Shown piece by piece: positions 1 through 12,347 of a stretch of 64,000 nt of DNA. This stretch comes from Nematostella vectensis (Eukaryota > Cnidaria > Anthozoa > Actiniaria > Edwardsiidae), in the NCBI RefSeq assembly GCF_932526225.1, contig NC_064046.1:1-64000 (forward strand). The letters are read 5' to 3'. How positions within the stretch are numbered: the first letter of the stretch is position 1; each line of letters starts with the position of its first letter. The position numbers were made by a program, and so were the translations under genes. The notes under the pieces were generated by a model. It was not told where the DNA came from and searched no databases. It worked only from the letters and a program-made list of their open reading frames with translations.

Positions 1-1120
1 CTCTCTCTTGGCATTTGGAAATAAAGGCTTATTAAATGGATGTCATGAATTAGAGCTTTCCAGTTCAAAGGGAGAAATTTTCTGGACAAGCCCGTGAAAA
101 TTCTGTCTAAAAAAACCGAGAAGAATGCTGGGCACAGTATATGGCAAAATGCGAACGTCTATTGAAAAAACAAATATATATATATATATATATATATACA
201 TTTTACGTGCACCGGTAGAACATTTCTCTTGCGCGGATAAATGTAACTTAACTCCTTTACTTCCATTCTAGAATAGTTCTGAGAAAACGCCGCCATAAAT
301 ATTTAATTTGCAGTCGCTCTCTCGCCGCCGAGTGGGCGGAAGGATGTGGCGGTATTTATTAAATGATCCTGATTTGAAGAATGACGACGACTACAACTCA
401 ACAAAAGGGCCGAAACACTTCCGAGTATTACTGAACATTCTCTTTCTCCGGACAGTAACCGGTGCATTTCCGGAAAGTAAACGGTCTCGCTCGTTGAGAT
501 ACGTGGTTCTCGGTAGAGTTAATGAGTACAAATAGACAAAAGGGCTGATACAGAGCAATTTCCGAATAGAAACGAATCTCTCACATATATAAGTACCGAG
601 ATGCTTGCGAAATTATAACGTTTTCAGGATCGGAGGGCATTGGGAAATAATAACACATAGTAAAAGGCAAAAAAATACGAATTGAGAGCGCTTTTACCGA
701 GTAAGTTCCGAAACTATCGAGCCCCTCCGAATAAGAACGATTTGCTTCCAAATGGTACCAATACAAAAAAAAGTCTGAAGGCCTAAGTCGCGGCCCACCC
801 ACAAATGGTCTCGCTTACATCACAAACAAGCCGCCACATTACATCCGGGAATTCACCCCTACACAGAAACATCATAACATCCCATAATATATGCGAACGA
901 GCAACAAGCACGCATGCGCAAATGGAGGCTAGAGAGCACCGGCAAACATGTTTTCATTTAATTTCAAAAGGCTAATGTTAATGTCGCGTAGTGTCTTAAA
1001 GACGCCTTTTTGGTACTTTCCTGGTAAGTTGTACTATGTTTTAAGAGGGTTCCTTGTCATACATATACTATTTCGCATTGCAAATGAATCTCTCCTCCGC
1101 CTATCTTATACAATCTTCTC
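1..1120. other. No gene recognised; (TA)n microsatellite
   Basis: No exon with convincing splice sites or family resemblance was found on either strand. The only clear structure is a TA dinucleotide run at about 173-198. Short open frames here have no recognisable motifs. Confidence 0.5.
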
Positions 1121-2447
1121 TTATTATCCCGAGGGGGGAGGGGGGGGGGGGCGTCGAAAGTGTTTGGTTTTTAAAAGGGGGTGGGGTGGGGGGGGGGCAC
1201 TGATTCCTTTGGGTTTGACGAAGTGTCAAATCAGGTTTCTTGGTCTAACTTGTCTCGGTTTGGGGGCAGTTATTTGGTATGCACAATCCAGGAGTCCAGG
1301 ATACGTATAAAGCCATAATTTATCTATGCAATGCAAACCTGTATACACCCTGAATACATCTTTTTATGGTTTCCGCTTTATATAATATTATAAAGTGCTT
1401 ATGTTCCAAATATAAACAAAACGTTTTAATGCTATAAGCGCTCATTCTCCATCATCAAAATCCTCGCTCATATCTGATTTGCTGTCTTCCCAGCTCTCTT
1501 TCGTTTCTCGAGCTGCGCTTTTCTTGCAAGAAAGAGATCGAAAAGCCTTTTTGCTTTTTTTACGTGATCTAAGCATCAACCATTATCAGGTTGCAACCTG
1601 GAGTTAGTCGCATCTTTGAGAAATTGAAAGTCTTCACTTTTTTCTGAATTAATGTTTTTTAGCCAATTTATTCCCATTCACTTTCTGTCCAGCTTGCAGC
1701 AGCATTACTAAAAAGCGGAACTGGCGGGCGGAACCAACATATTTTGAATGCGAAGGGGGTAGGGGTAGGGATGTTATACAATGACTACGATTTATTTTTT
1801 AAATAATTTATAGAAAAATGCTTTTGTTTGTTTCTCAGTTCTAGCTTTTCAGAAGATAAAGGCGAATATTGACAACTCATTCCGTTGTGACTTGCTGAAA
1901 CAACATCACAAAGCGCAAATGTTATTTCACGCACATTTGACACTCTGTCATATGCAATTTGTAAAAAAAAATTCCGTTGAAAGTTCCAAATAAGTAACAA
2001 AAAACATACTGTAAAACAAGCGCTCGCATTTTTTGCTCGCTCAGACGCCGCATTTACGGTGAGGATAAATTGTTAAGAACAGGACTTTTTCAAGTTTAAA
2101 CAATTAGCGTAGTAGTCATTTGCTCTTGGGTTGACTTATTCGATATTTCGTTATTGAATAAAAAAAAACATCGCTATCCCTTTATCTCCCTTCCGCTTTT
2201 TAGTAATGCCAAGCTTGCAGCTAATCTCTTGTTGCGTTCCTTTGACATTGTCATTGCCATCCCTTCCTTTGCTCCTTCTTTCTTCGATAGTCGGGAGGAA
2301 AGGGGGGCATAAATATGGGGGAAGCGTAAGGGGGGGGGGGGGGGCATGAAAATTTTGTTCCTCCTGAAGGGGGGGTCAACTAATTTTAGCCCTTACTTTT
2401 ATCAAAATCCTCACGCCCCCCTCCCCCCACCCCCCTCGGGATAATAA
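1121..2447. mobile_element. Inverted-repeat element with G-rich termini
   Basis: The left end reads TTATTATCCCGAGGGGGG and the right end is its reverse complement (CCCCCCTCGGGATAATAA), about 1.3 kb apart. A second inverted pair lies inside: an ATTACTAAAAAGCGGAA segment near 1691-1722 is repeated in reverse near 2189-2221. No transposase frame is visible, so if mobile it is non-autonomous or foldback-like. No clear target-site duplication was seen. Confidence 0.4.
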
Positions 2448-3714
2448 ATGAACTTCCCCTTATGGGTGATATGTTGTTGTCGAGCTTAAAGCAAGAGATA
2501 TACGCATCAACAACGAATTACGATGTGAATAATAAGATAGCCTAAACTGGAGTGATTAATTGATCAACAACTCGGTTCTAAACACGCCTTTATGCCGCCA
2601 GCGGAAAGAGTGCTCTCTTTGACTGGAACACTCGGAAGTGAGAAAAGCAATTCGTAGAGCTTGGTGTGGCTCGTTTTGCCCTTACGTAAAGAGTGCGGAG
2701 AAGCTTCACCTGCTCACAAATGTCTCAAATATTGTTGTAGTTACAAGAAAAAAATATACATATTATATTACATCAGTTCTATGTTTGAGTGTCGAACTCA
2801 GTTGTTGTTTTTTCCCGGTTATTGAGAAAGCGTACAGGGACAGATATACTTTTATTGTTGAAAAAAGGGGCGTGCAAAACCCACAGGGCAGCGTTATCGA
2901 TAGTTTGAAAAGACATCTCTTCACAGAAACACACTAGGGGCCTAGTTTGACAATTCCCTTCATGCAAACACGATAGACGAGCCTTGGGAAGTAAGTGGAG
3001 ACGAAGCAGGCAGCGGAAACGTCAAATGCTTAGTGTGAAAATTAGTGTCGAAATTGGTGCGAAGGGGACACAAGAGGAGAAAGATCGGTTTCTTTGCTTG
3101 TCCTTCTCCTCTTACGCCTTCTTCGTGCTGACCTCGACACGCGCGCTCACCTCGTCGTGCAAAAGCAGACGTGTCCCTGATGAGGCCCCACCATAAAAAC
3201 GAATATTTAAATCATAACTCCAGGCTAGAAGCTTTGTTTTCTCATATTATCTTCTGGTATTTATACTCTGTCTGGGAGTTCTTAATTTTGGATTATAAAA
3301 AGGCACTAAATATTACAAAAGAAAAAAGAAAAAAAAATGGATGGATGTTATTCGCTTGACAGGATAATTGAAATGTTAAAATTGTTCCTACGAGTTTGTA
3401 ATCACCACATTGCAATTCACCATAAACGTTTTTAAACGCCAATTAGTCCCGTGACTAAAAAGAGTTCATCAATTAATGTATTTTTTATGAACAGAAATGA
3501 AAAGTACTAAGACATTATCAGTAATAACCGAACAAGAACTCAATATTCTACAGTCATTTTATTCCTTTATAATAACAGTTTTACTCATCAGGGAAAAAAT
3601 TACACTACATGACTTCAACACAACAGGATGAACACCTAGCTCGATTTCCAGCTCGTTTCTGTGAGCCTGCAGTACAATTGAGCCAAGATGAACAACATGT
3701 ACAATATATTGAGG
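2448..3714. other. Intergenic, nothing recognised
   Basis: This is the 3' flank of PSMG4. No exon or RNA gene is recognisable. An imperfect inverted repeat with GTGTCGA at its outer ends lies at about 3046-3143 and may be a decayed small element. Confidence 0.4.
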
Positions 3715-4027
3715 AATGATACCTCCTGTCTAGAACATGGCAGAAATGTACAAATAATCTCTAGAACATTTCGGAAATGTACAAAAATATCTAGAACATG
3801 CCAGAAATGTAAAATAATCTCTAGAACATGGCAGAAATGTACAATAATCTCTAGAACATGGCAGAAACAACACGGCAGAAATGTACAATAATCTCTAGAA
3901 CATGCCGGATATGTCCTGTCTAGAACATGCCAGATATGTCTTGCCTAGAACTTACCAGAAATGTCTAGAACATACCAGAAATATATACAGTAGTCTGCTA
4001 GAAAATGGCAGATACTGCATGTCTTGT
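3715..4027. repeat. Degenerate tandem repeat derived from the PSMG4 stop region
   Basis: About eleven imperfect units of 20-34 bp share a TCTAGAACATGCCAGA-like core. The last unit runs directly into the final PSMG4 codons. On the minus strand each unit carries a TTCTAG, the same Phe-stop with which the gene ends. The array therefore looks like repeated duplication of the end of the coding sequence into the 3' flank. Confidence 0.75.
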
Positions 4028-7000
4028 CTAGAACATGTCAGGCACATTTTGCATCTCATCAATGACAGCCTTCTCAACAAGACTCATGTATGAGGTATCC
4101 ATTTGAAGATTGTAACTAACAAATATTTGTTTCTTTGTCCTTTTAGCTAAAAAAACAAAATGACACTTTTAAACGATAAGAATTTTATTTCAAGTAAAAT
4201 ACCTTTTGTGAATTTTATCTTTGAAAGTAGAAAAGGTAGATTATTTCAAAACATATTAGATGAAAAATAAGCTCTGGACACTTTACCTAGTTTTTGAGCG
4301 AGGGTGCTTGAGGTTACATCCGCAATAGTCCCAAGTAAACAAGATGTTGCTGGCATATCCTCCTGTATGTAGGGAAGAGGTTTAGAATTATACAGTTAAA
4401 TAATTTAATTAATAAATAAAGATTATAGTAGAACTTGAGCAAGTGGGAATCATAAGGGATATTTGCAAACACGAGACTTTGTCTTCAACTCTCATATACA
4501 GTAGAATGACCTCACATATTGAAAACTTTTTTAAACAGGATTATAGGCTATAACAAGCTACTGGTGTAAGGTCTCGGTATCAAATAACCTCATACAAGAC
4601 TGATCGACTTGCCATGGACCTTGTCTACTGTCCATGGATCAAAACAGATAAAGTAAAATGCACTAATTGACTGAAACTTGCCAATGGAGTAAGAATTCCA
4701 TCACCTTTCAATGGAAACATTGCATCGTTATTCATCCATGTCTAATCAATAGTTCGGGGGTATAAACTCCTTAAGCCCTCTTGGGCTGCCAGGGGAAAGT
4801 TTTATCAGGGAGGACAGACAAATTTTAAACCATATCAAAATGAAGCCAAATTTATACCAATCTTACAGAAGACAAAATAATTGGTGGTTTAACTTTGAGA
4901 ATCAACCACGATTTGATAAAATTATCACTTTTTTAAAAATATCAGAGTGATTTAAATTTTTTAGACAGAGGGCTTTCATAAAACAATGAGGAAAGTTTTT
5001 GCAAATGGCACAACGCAGAATTTGAGGTGAATTAATACAACAAAGCGTGTGTCAAAACACATGCCATAATACAACCTGCAAAAATTACAACAAAAACCAG
5101 CACTTTTCTTTTATCTTCCAAAATTCATCCAGAAATATTCTTTGATAATCGAAGTTTAATTTGAGAAAGAGAACTAAGCATTAAATTTTCATTTGCCATG
5201 GATTATTCAACATCAAAGTTTCATCTCAATAAAAAGTTGCCTTTCCAGGATTGGGGGGCTTAGTTCTCTAGCTCAAATGGAAGCTCATTTACACCTCTGC
5301 TGATTTGTCACTATGGCAATCAAATTAGAAGTGATGCCCTAAGCACTTTCTGGGGGGGTACTCCAGAGAAATTTTGGTGCTGCTGCCATCTTGAATGTGA
5401 ATATGAGTGTGCGACACAAACTTAGGCAATAAAAAAAGCCAAAAAATATTTTTTTATCGCTTCATCATATGAGAACAACAATATCATTTCTATAATTGTT
5501 TCTTATTACATCCCATCAAATTAATTATTTGCTGTATTTTAATCGACTCACCAACTTTGGATTCAAGCATATTTTTTATTCAGCCAATTGACCCCCCATT
5601 TCCATGTGTCCTGAGTTTGCCTCGCTAGTTTTATGTGCAAAAATGCATACTGTTATCTTGGGTGGACACCCCTATTTACTGAGAATGGAGGAGGGAAGCC
5701 CAGGGAGGGCATAAAAAAGTATTTTATTCATGTATACACTCTAAGTAGAGCAAATTTTATCAATGAAATAGCCTTCTCAGATAGCATTATGTGTCTGTGC
5801 GAGTCACAAAGCCAAACGTATCAGAAAAAAATGGTTTAAATAGACAGACTACAGATAAGCTGTAGAATAACTAGGTGGTATAACTAGTCAAAATATAGAC
5901 AAACTTTAGAATAACTAGATGGTATGACTAGAAAGACTACAGATAAGATGTAGAAAAACTAGGTAGTTTTATATAGGTAGAAAGACTACAGACCAGATGT
6001 AGAAAAACTAGGTAGTTTTATATAGGTAGAAAGACTACAGACAAGATGTAGAAAAACTAGGTAGTTTTATATAGGTAGAAAGACTACAAACAAGATGTAG
6101 AAAAACTAGGTAGTTTTATATAGGTAGAAAGACTACAGACAAGATGTAGAAAAACTAGGTGGTCTGTGTAGGCATGATGTAGACAAGCTATAAATCAACA
6201 CAAGTTTGAAATGGTATGTTTTACATCTCTGTGAAATGGAGAAAGTGCGCTGACGCTTTGAGTGTTAGCCCTCCCGGCGTAATTAATCGATGAAAATCGA
6301 TCCTCGTTTGCTAATCGATAAATCGATATTAATCGATGAAATCAGCCAATTAATATCGATTGATATTGGTAATCGATGATTAAGCTATAGTCACACGAAG
6401 ATATTCCTTAATTTCATCGGTGCGAGCCTTCCGTTGTAAGTCGTTAGCAAATAACGTACATGTAACCATCGGCAAAAGAGCAGGAATCTTTGATTTCCAA
6501 AGTCGGTAAAACGCATAGACATCTACTAAGCTTCCAGTGGGGTTTTTTTAACCACCATAGAAAAAATAATGTATATTATTTGATACGTCACATTTTATTT
6601 CTTTTGGAAACACTTGGCTGTCATATAGAAAGTTTTACCTATTTGTACTGTGTCCGCACTCTGGAGTTTCTTTTAGTAGAGTGTATTACAAAACTGATTT
6701 TGGAAGCAGCGTTTTTAGTAAGTATGTTGCTTTACCCGATAAGTCTAATAGTGGCCACTTACACCATAGCAAACACAAGTCGAGTATTTTTAGAACAACT
6801 TAACCAGCATCTGTTGTTAAGTTACTAGCTAGCATTGAATTTTGGGGTGTGGTGAGACAAAGAAAATATGTTTTTGTGTGCGCCATATAACGTTTTGAGG
6901 TATGAGCTATTTTGAAAAGGATTATAACTCTGTTGCTGCCCGTTTCAAAGAGGTATCATTAAGGGCCTTTAACAATGAACGTATACTAAATAAATGATAC

Positions 7001-7594
7001 ATTTGTACTCTTTTATGTTCTTTGCGATCATTCAGAGCATAATAAATGAAAATAGTATAAAATCAATATTAATCGATCATGGTACCATCATCGATTACTA
7101 ACCGATGAAAGGTCACAAAATTGCAGATCGTCGATTTCCAATATTAATCGATTGATTAGCATCGATTGATTTCGATTGATATCGATTTTCATCGATTAAT
7201 TACGCCGGGTCGCCCTTCGTCGGAGCAAAAGATGGAAAAAAGTTTATACTGTCTCCCAATTGTCATTGAGTCAACCCTCCCTTCGGCAAAAAGCTAGATC
7301 GGCCACTGATTGGATAACAAAATAACTGATTGATTAAAGAGCATGTTCCATTCATTGACCGAGAAAGTTGTAAGTACATACGTATTTAGTTTGCATGGCA
7401 ACACACAGGTTCGACAAGCTCGCAGAGGTGCCAATCCAGAAGTACAAACTGCCAGACATCTTCAATACCTGAAAGTGCACGACTTTATCCACTAGCTCTC
7501 GGGAAAAGCTATGAATGGAAAGCTTTGTTTCAACAGGAGTGCATTTTAACGGTGATTTGTCTTCACGCGCGGTATTCGCAGTTTTGTCCGCCAT
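4028..7594 (-). CDS. PSMG4: Proteasome assembly chaperone 4 (PSMG4/PAC4)
   Basis: Three exons on the minus strand: 7594-7382, 4362-4287 and 4146-4028, giving 135 aa. Exon 1 encodes the MADKTANTAR start and the family core, with LSIHSFSRELVDKVVHF, SLYFWIG and NLCVAMQTKY. Exon 2 encodes SCLLGTIADVTSSTLAQKL. Exon 3 encodes KKQIFVSYNLQMD and ends in a TAG stop. Donors are GTATGT and GTAAAG, acceptors end in ACATACAG and TTTTTTTAG, and the phases (0, 1) close exactly. In animals PSMG4 pairs with PSMG3 and helps assemble the 20S proteasome alpha ring in the cytosol. The product is slightly longer than the human protein because of an N-terminal extension of about 25 residues. Intron 1 (about 3 kb) hosts a 49-bp tandem array and a TIR element. 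I recognised the family by its sequence pattern. Confidence 0.88.
5850..6172. repeat. 49-bp tandem repeat in PSMG4 intron 1
   Basis: About five good units plus degenerate flanking ones carry AGACTACAGACAAGATGTAG, then AAAAACTAGGTAG and TTTTATATAGGTAGA. A related but diverged segment occurs near 43110-43150, so the unit probably belongs to a dispersed repeat family. Confidence 0.8.
6273..7209. mobile_element. MITE-like element with ATCGAT-rich termini
   Basis: The ends are inverted: CCCGGCGTAATTAATCGATG on the left and CATCGATTAATTACGCCGGG on the right. Many AATCGAT/ATCGATT copies are clustered just inside both ends. It lies within PSMG4 intron 1 and splits an older dispersed repeat (GTTAGCCCT on the left, CGCCCTTCGTCGG on the right). 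The flanks suggest a short GCCCT target-site duplication. No transposase is visible, so it is non-autonomous. Confidence 0.7.
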
Positions 7595-8941
7595 ATTGAA
7601 TAATTCCCAGAATACATTGCGAGCCTATTAGTACCAGGCTTCTTTCTAGCGGTTTCGGTACAGGGTGACCAATAAAAACACTTTTTAGTAACAGCAAACT
7701 GAAAGATTAGAAATTGTGTATATTCCCAGCGTTGTCACACTTAACGAGTTTGCTTTGTAGTTCTCTTGCAATGTTTAAATTTCCAGTTTGCTTGGCAACA
7801 AATATTTTTTTTTAAATTGAAATTTACTGTTTAGATAGAGCCCAAAATTGGGTGCGAGTACTCATTTTACGAGAGCGTGCTTAGGCGCAATTTTTCAAAA
7901 AATATCTTGGCGGCCAGGTGGGATGGTAGCTTTCATGTAGAAAATCGGGTTTGGAGTGACCATGCTTAATGTTGGCACCCGCCGCCATTTGCAGAATGCT
8001 TTCCACACAGCCCGTTTAAGAAAAGTGAATAATAACACCTAATTTTTGAAATTCCGATAATAATTCCACATCATACTCTTATAGACTTTTCGAAGTTTTA
8101 CAAAATGTTCTGGTTGAGTCTGTTTTTATGGTCGGTGGCGTGTTTACTTCAGTGCGTGGCTAATTAATGTCAATTTCTGTATCTAGCTCTTTTCTATTAC
8201 AAACTGTCAATTAGAGAGCAATAGCAGGCCTCGAAATATGGAGGGGGACGTAGTGGCGGATTCAGAATTAAAAGGGGGCTGATTCTTTACAGTTTCAGTC
8301 GCGATGTGTTAAATGTCTAAAGAATTATGTATAATTGATGTTAATAGGGAAACGCGGCATCGCGATACACCGAATTCGGCTGTAACAATTTGCGTTACGC
8401 TTTATTTTATTGCTGTCAAAATGCTGTTTTGGGCCCGAAAAGGACATGTCACCCCTCTTTCCACCCTGGACCCGCCTCTGCAAGGAGGCAATAAGATTAT
8501 TAGGGAAGGGGGGAAAAGGGGCAGTGAAGCAAGGATCGCCAAACTGTTATAATGCGATCGCGCGCATCACATAACCAGCTTCTGCACACTGCGACGCAAA
8601 AAGTACAGACCCAATGGAGCCGGTTTATAACGTGGCATATTTTTGAGCCGCGGGGTTATCGAGTTTAAAATTGTGAGAAGGGATACTTTGGACGAGGTTG
8701 CGAGAATGGGTGTTTCGCAATCGCAATTCAAGAACTTCCTGCGAGTATAGTGTTTTTTTTATTAAATTGTGTATTTGTTTACCTCGTGAACATTAAAGTA
8801 AACAAATCAGTAAGCAACTTTCTGAACTCGAGTGAAACCCAACTTAGTTTGTTAAGCTGCTCCATAACAGTGGAAACGACCAACATTTATGACCAGCGGT
8901 CCAGCCGCCTGAAAAGAAAGACCTTCAGTCAACAAGTACAA
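7595..8941. other. PSMG4 upstream region; nothing else recognised
   Basis: This is the 5' flank of PSMG4, transcribed leftward. No exon could be supported on either strand and no promoter motif is distinctive enough to call. Confidence 0.4.
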
Positions 8942-9093
8942 ACCTTCGCACTTGACACCTTCGCACTTGACACCTTCGCACTTGACACCTTCGCACTTGA
9001 CACCTTCGCACTTGACACCTTCGCACTTGACACCTTCGCACTTGACACCTTCGCACTTGACACATTCGCACTTGACACATTCGCACTTGACAC
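8942..9093. repeat. 15-bp tandem repeat
   Basis: About ten near-perfect copies of ACCTTCGCACTTGAC. Because 15 is a multiple of three the array is open, reading DTFAL repeats, but the surrounding frame does not look like a gene. The core CGCACTTGAC recurs in the cluster at 10.5-10.7 kb. Confidence 0.85.
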
Positions 9094-9132
9094 CTTTGTG
9101 ACGATTCTGTAGTAAGGTCAGTGTATGTATGG

Positions 9133-9829
9133 GGAGGTTACAATCGGGAAAAGAAAAGGTTACACCCGGGAAAAAGAGGTATATCCATCTATCTATCGCG
9201 CACTATGCTCTGCGTTATAATCTAAGAAATCAAGTTATCAAAGAAATCTAGTTATTTTCTTGTGTGCATAAAATAAAAACAGGATACCTAACAAAGCATG
9301 AACACATCAAAGATGCTGAGAGTACATAAAAATATCCTTATACCTTTTTTTTTCATTTCAATATCATGACACACCAAGAACAGTATAATTAATTATGAAA
9401 ATTATAAAAAAAATTAAAGAAAAAAAAATTGTGCTTTCAGTGGGAACCCGAGTCGCTGCGGTCGGAGTCAAGTGTCCGCACAGCTAAGCTAACGTGGCAT
9501 TGCTGAGGCGACTTGTAACTAAAATGACTTTAAAAACTATTGGTATCGGAAACTATCCCAAGCAAAGTCACCATCTGCCTTTTTGCGTACTATGCCAACT
9601 CGTCGAATCTACAATAAAATATCGAAGATGCAATTTGTAAGTTACATTCGGGAAAAAAAAATCAGGGTTACATTCGGGAAAAAAAATCAGGGTTACATTC
9701 GGGAAAAAAAATCAGGGTTACATTCGGGAAAAAAAAATCAGGGTTACATTCGGGAAAAAAAAATCAAGGTTACATTCGGGAAAAAAAATCAGGGTTACAT
9801 TCGGGAAATTTTTCCCGAGAGTAACCTCC
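9133..9829. mobile_element. Small inverted-repeat element with terminal-motif tandem copies
   Basis: GGAGGTTACAATCGGGAAAA on the left is matched by an inverted TTTTTCCCGAGAGTAACCTCC on the right (reverse GGAGGTTACTCTCGGGAAAA). Next to the right end, at 9641-9808, are about seven 24-25 bp direct copies of a GGTTACATTCGGGAAAA unit, so the end motif itself was amplified. No coding capacity is visible. Confidence 0.55.
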
Positions 9830-11224
9830 AAAATTTGTTGTTTGGTTTGGTTTTAGTTTGAATATTAGAATCTAAAGTCATCACATTTTTATACATCTTT
9901 ATCCATTTCTATTTTATTTATTTCTATATTTCCACCACCTATAAACAATAACAGGAAAAGGAGATGAAAAAAATACAATTATCACGAGAAAAAATTCAAA
10001 AGCCTACACACAATGGTGTCAGGCAGGAACAATACCAGTGATAATACAACTCAGATACAAGGAAAGTAAAGCGGTGCCTCTGCAATGACCTTTGGGACTG
10101 TGCTGAGCAGCATTTTAGAAGGAAAAAAAGTACTCTAGACTACCTCTGAATTTGTTTTTGTCCCCTTTGATATCTATCATAGACTTAGTTTAAAACAATC
10201 ATTTAATTTTATGGCCACTAAAACAACAAACACTCTAGTAATATGGTGACTGCCTTACATGGGTGGTTTAATAACAACTAAAACTGATTATCCAGATCTT
10301 ATATCGAGAGCTATTTGCCAAAGACACAACAGCATTAGAGACCGTGTCAGGGAAGCGTGGTTACATAGCTTGCGCGGGCAGGCAGGCAGGCAGGTAGGCA
10401 GGCGAGGCAGAACCACAGGGCTCCCGCGCGATGACCAAAAACACTCAGTCGCATAGTTATATACAATTTTTCTATACCTATGGGGCTCCCCGCGCGGCCT
10501 ACGGCCGCGCTGGCTCCGCTATAACGACGTCACACTTAAATGCAATGACGTCGCACTTGACAATAATTACGTCGCACTTTTTTCTCATGGACGTCGCTTT
10601 TTACTATGACGTCACACTTGACCAAAAATTACACTTGACTATAATGACGTCACACTTCTTTATAGTGACGTAGCTCTTGACTATGACGTCACATGTATAT
10701 TGTGCTTATTTTGCAGACGCGTTTGCCTACAAGGTGCAGAAGGTTCTAAACGTTTTCCATCCCGACACTGACGTCAGAATTTGATGAGCGCCCGTGTTGG
10801 TTTCACTATCTAAGAACAGTTTAGCTATCAAAACATGAAAGGTTGATGTCCATTTATTCCATTAGCGCGGGAAAAATGCCCAAACGAAATATAAACTCTA
10901 CGCAATCATAAATGCACCGTGTTTTATTCACTATTCTCGCTCTCACGCCTTTCTCATTTTTAAAGCGAGCGTCGCCAAATGAATAAAAACAGGTCTGGGA
11001 ACGTTGTGGCCCCGGAGGTCAAAGGAAATCATGCCACAAAATAAAGCAAGACGATATATCTGGAAAATCATTTTGAAAAAAGCAAACCCTGACTAAAATA
11101 ATAAACATCTCCGTGAAAGAAATGGGAGCGACCAAAAAGACCGCAAAGATATGTCGTGCAGAAAGATCTCCCTTATTTGAAAAAGTCAGTGCCTTTCAAC
11201 TTTTCTACAGCAACCTAGAATGGG
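9830..11224. other. Intergenic with AGGC microsatellite and GACGTC cluster
   Basis: No gene recognised. A GGCA/GGCAGGTA microsatellite lies at about 10376-10410. From about 10525 to 10690 there are roughly eight GACGTC or close variants, several inside a full TGACGTCA palindrome, interspersed with CACTTGAC, and another TGACGTCA lies near 10769. This may be an old tandem repeat and not a regulatory region. Confidence 0.5.
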
Positions 11225-11540
11225 TACATGTTTTACTGTAGGGGAGCCACACCCATACCCACACAGGGGGAGGGGGCACCAACTGAAGGCCACACTTATA
11301 CCTACAATAGGGGGAAGGAGCCATGAGTGAGAGTCACACCCATACAGGGGAAGAGGGGCACTGACCGAGAGCTTCACCAATACCTAACAAGTGGGGAGGA
11401 GCCATGAGTGAGAGCCATACTCACACAAGGGAAGGGGGGCACCGATTAAGAGTCCCACCCATACCTACACAAGGGGGGAGGAGCCATGAGTCACACCCAT
11501 ACCTCACACGGGAAGAGGAGCCCTGAAAGCAAGCCACAAC
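11225..11540. repeat. Degenerate ~60-bp G-rich tandem repeat
   Basis: About five imperfect copies share AGGAGCCATGAGTGAGAG, CACACCCATACC and a GGGGGAGG run. No reading frame is conserved between units. Confidence 0.65.
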
Positions 11541-12347
11541 CATATCACAAAACAAAATAACAAGAGCAAACATTTGGACTTTTCATGCAATGATCATCTT
11601 TACTTCTATATGAAATCATCTATACGCACGATATACTTATCACTGCTTCGTACGCTGACAAGTGAGAGGTCTTATTTTTACTACGATTCTTTATCATACA
11701 GATTTTCAATCAATTTACATTTATAATGCTATAAATTACAATAATCTTCATGCAGTGCTGAAAATAAATATCAAGTAGCAAATCAATTTACGTTTACTTT
11801 AATTATATCTAACAAATTCCGATGTGCAAACATAATTGCGTATTATTAAATGACCAGGCAATTGTCCGCCATGTATGTAATCTTTTACCAACAAGCTACA
11901 GTTGCATGTCCATTTGGAATGAATAAAATTAATTAGTGAATAACAACAGCATTTGCTTGAAATTCAACTTAAAATCTTAACGCTTTTTTTTTAAAGCATT
12001 AAAAATGCTATTATGTATTGTGTTCTCCTAGGAAAAATCCTTCCTCTATTGGTTATGGAATTTCTATCAATGGAAATGTCTCCAATCGTTCATGTCCTTA
12101 AAAACCCTTGATAATATCCTACACAAAAACAAACCTGATAAAACGTTATGACAACACTATCTATGGCAGCTCTTTGTGTTGTGTTTCACTTATCAGCAGT
12201 GTACACCAATCCACCATGTGCATCCACCGCTCGACGTTTTCTGATTGAAGAATTATCAAATCTTAGACTGCATAATCCTGACTATGCTCACAGCAAGCCT
12301 GGATTTTGCTGTTTGTTCTTTCTAGTTTCCAAGGTTACTGTAAGCTC
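11541..12347. other. SLC7 3' flank, nothing recognised
   Basis: AT-rich sequence between the G-rich repeat and the last SLC7 coding exon, which should include the SLC7 3' UTR. No further feature is supported. Confidence 0.4.
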
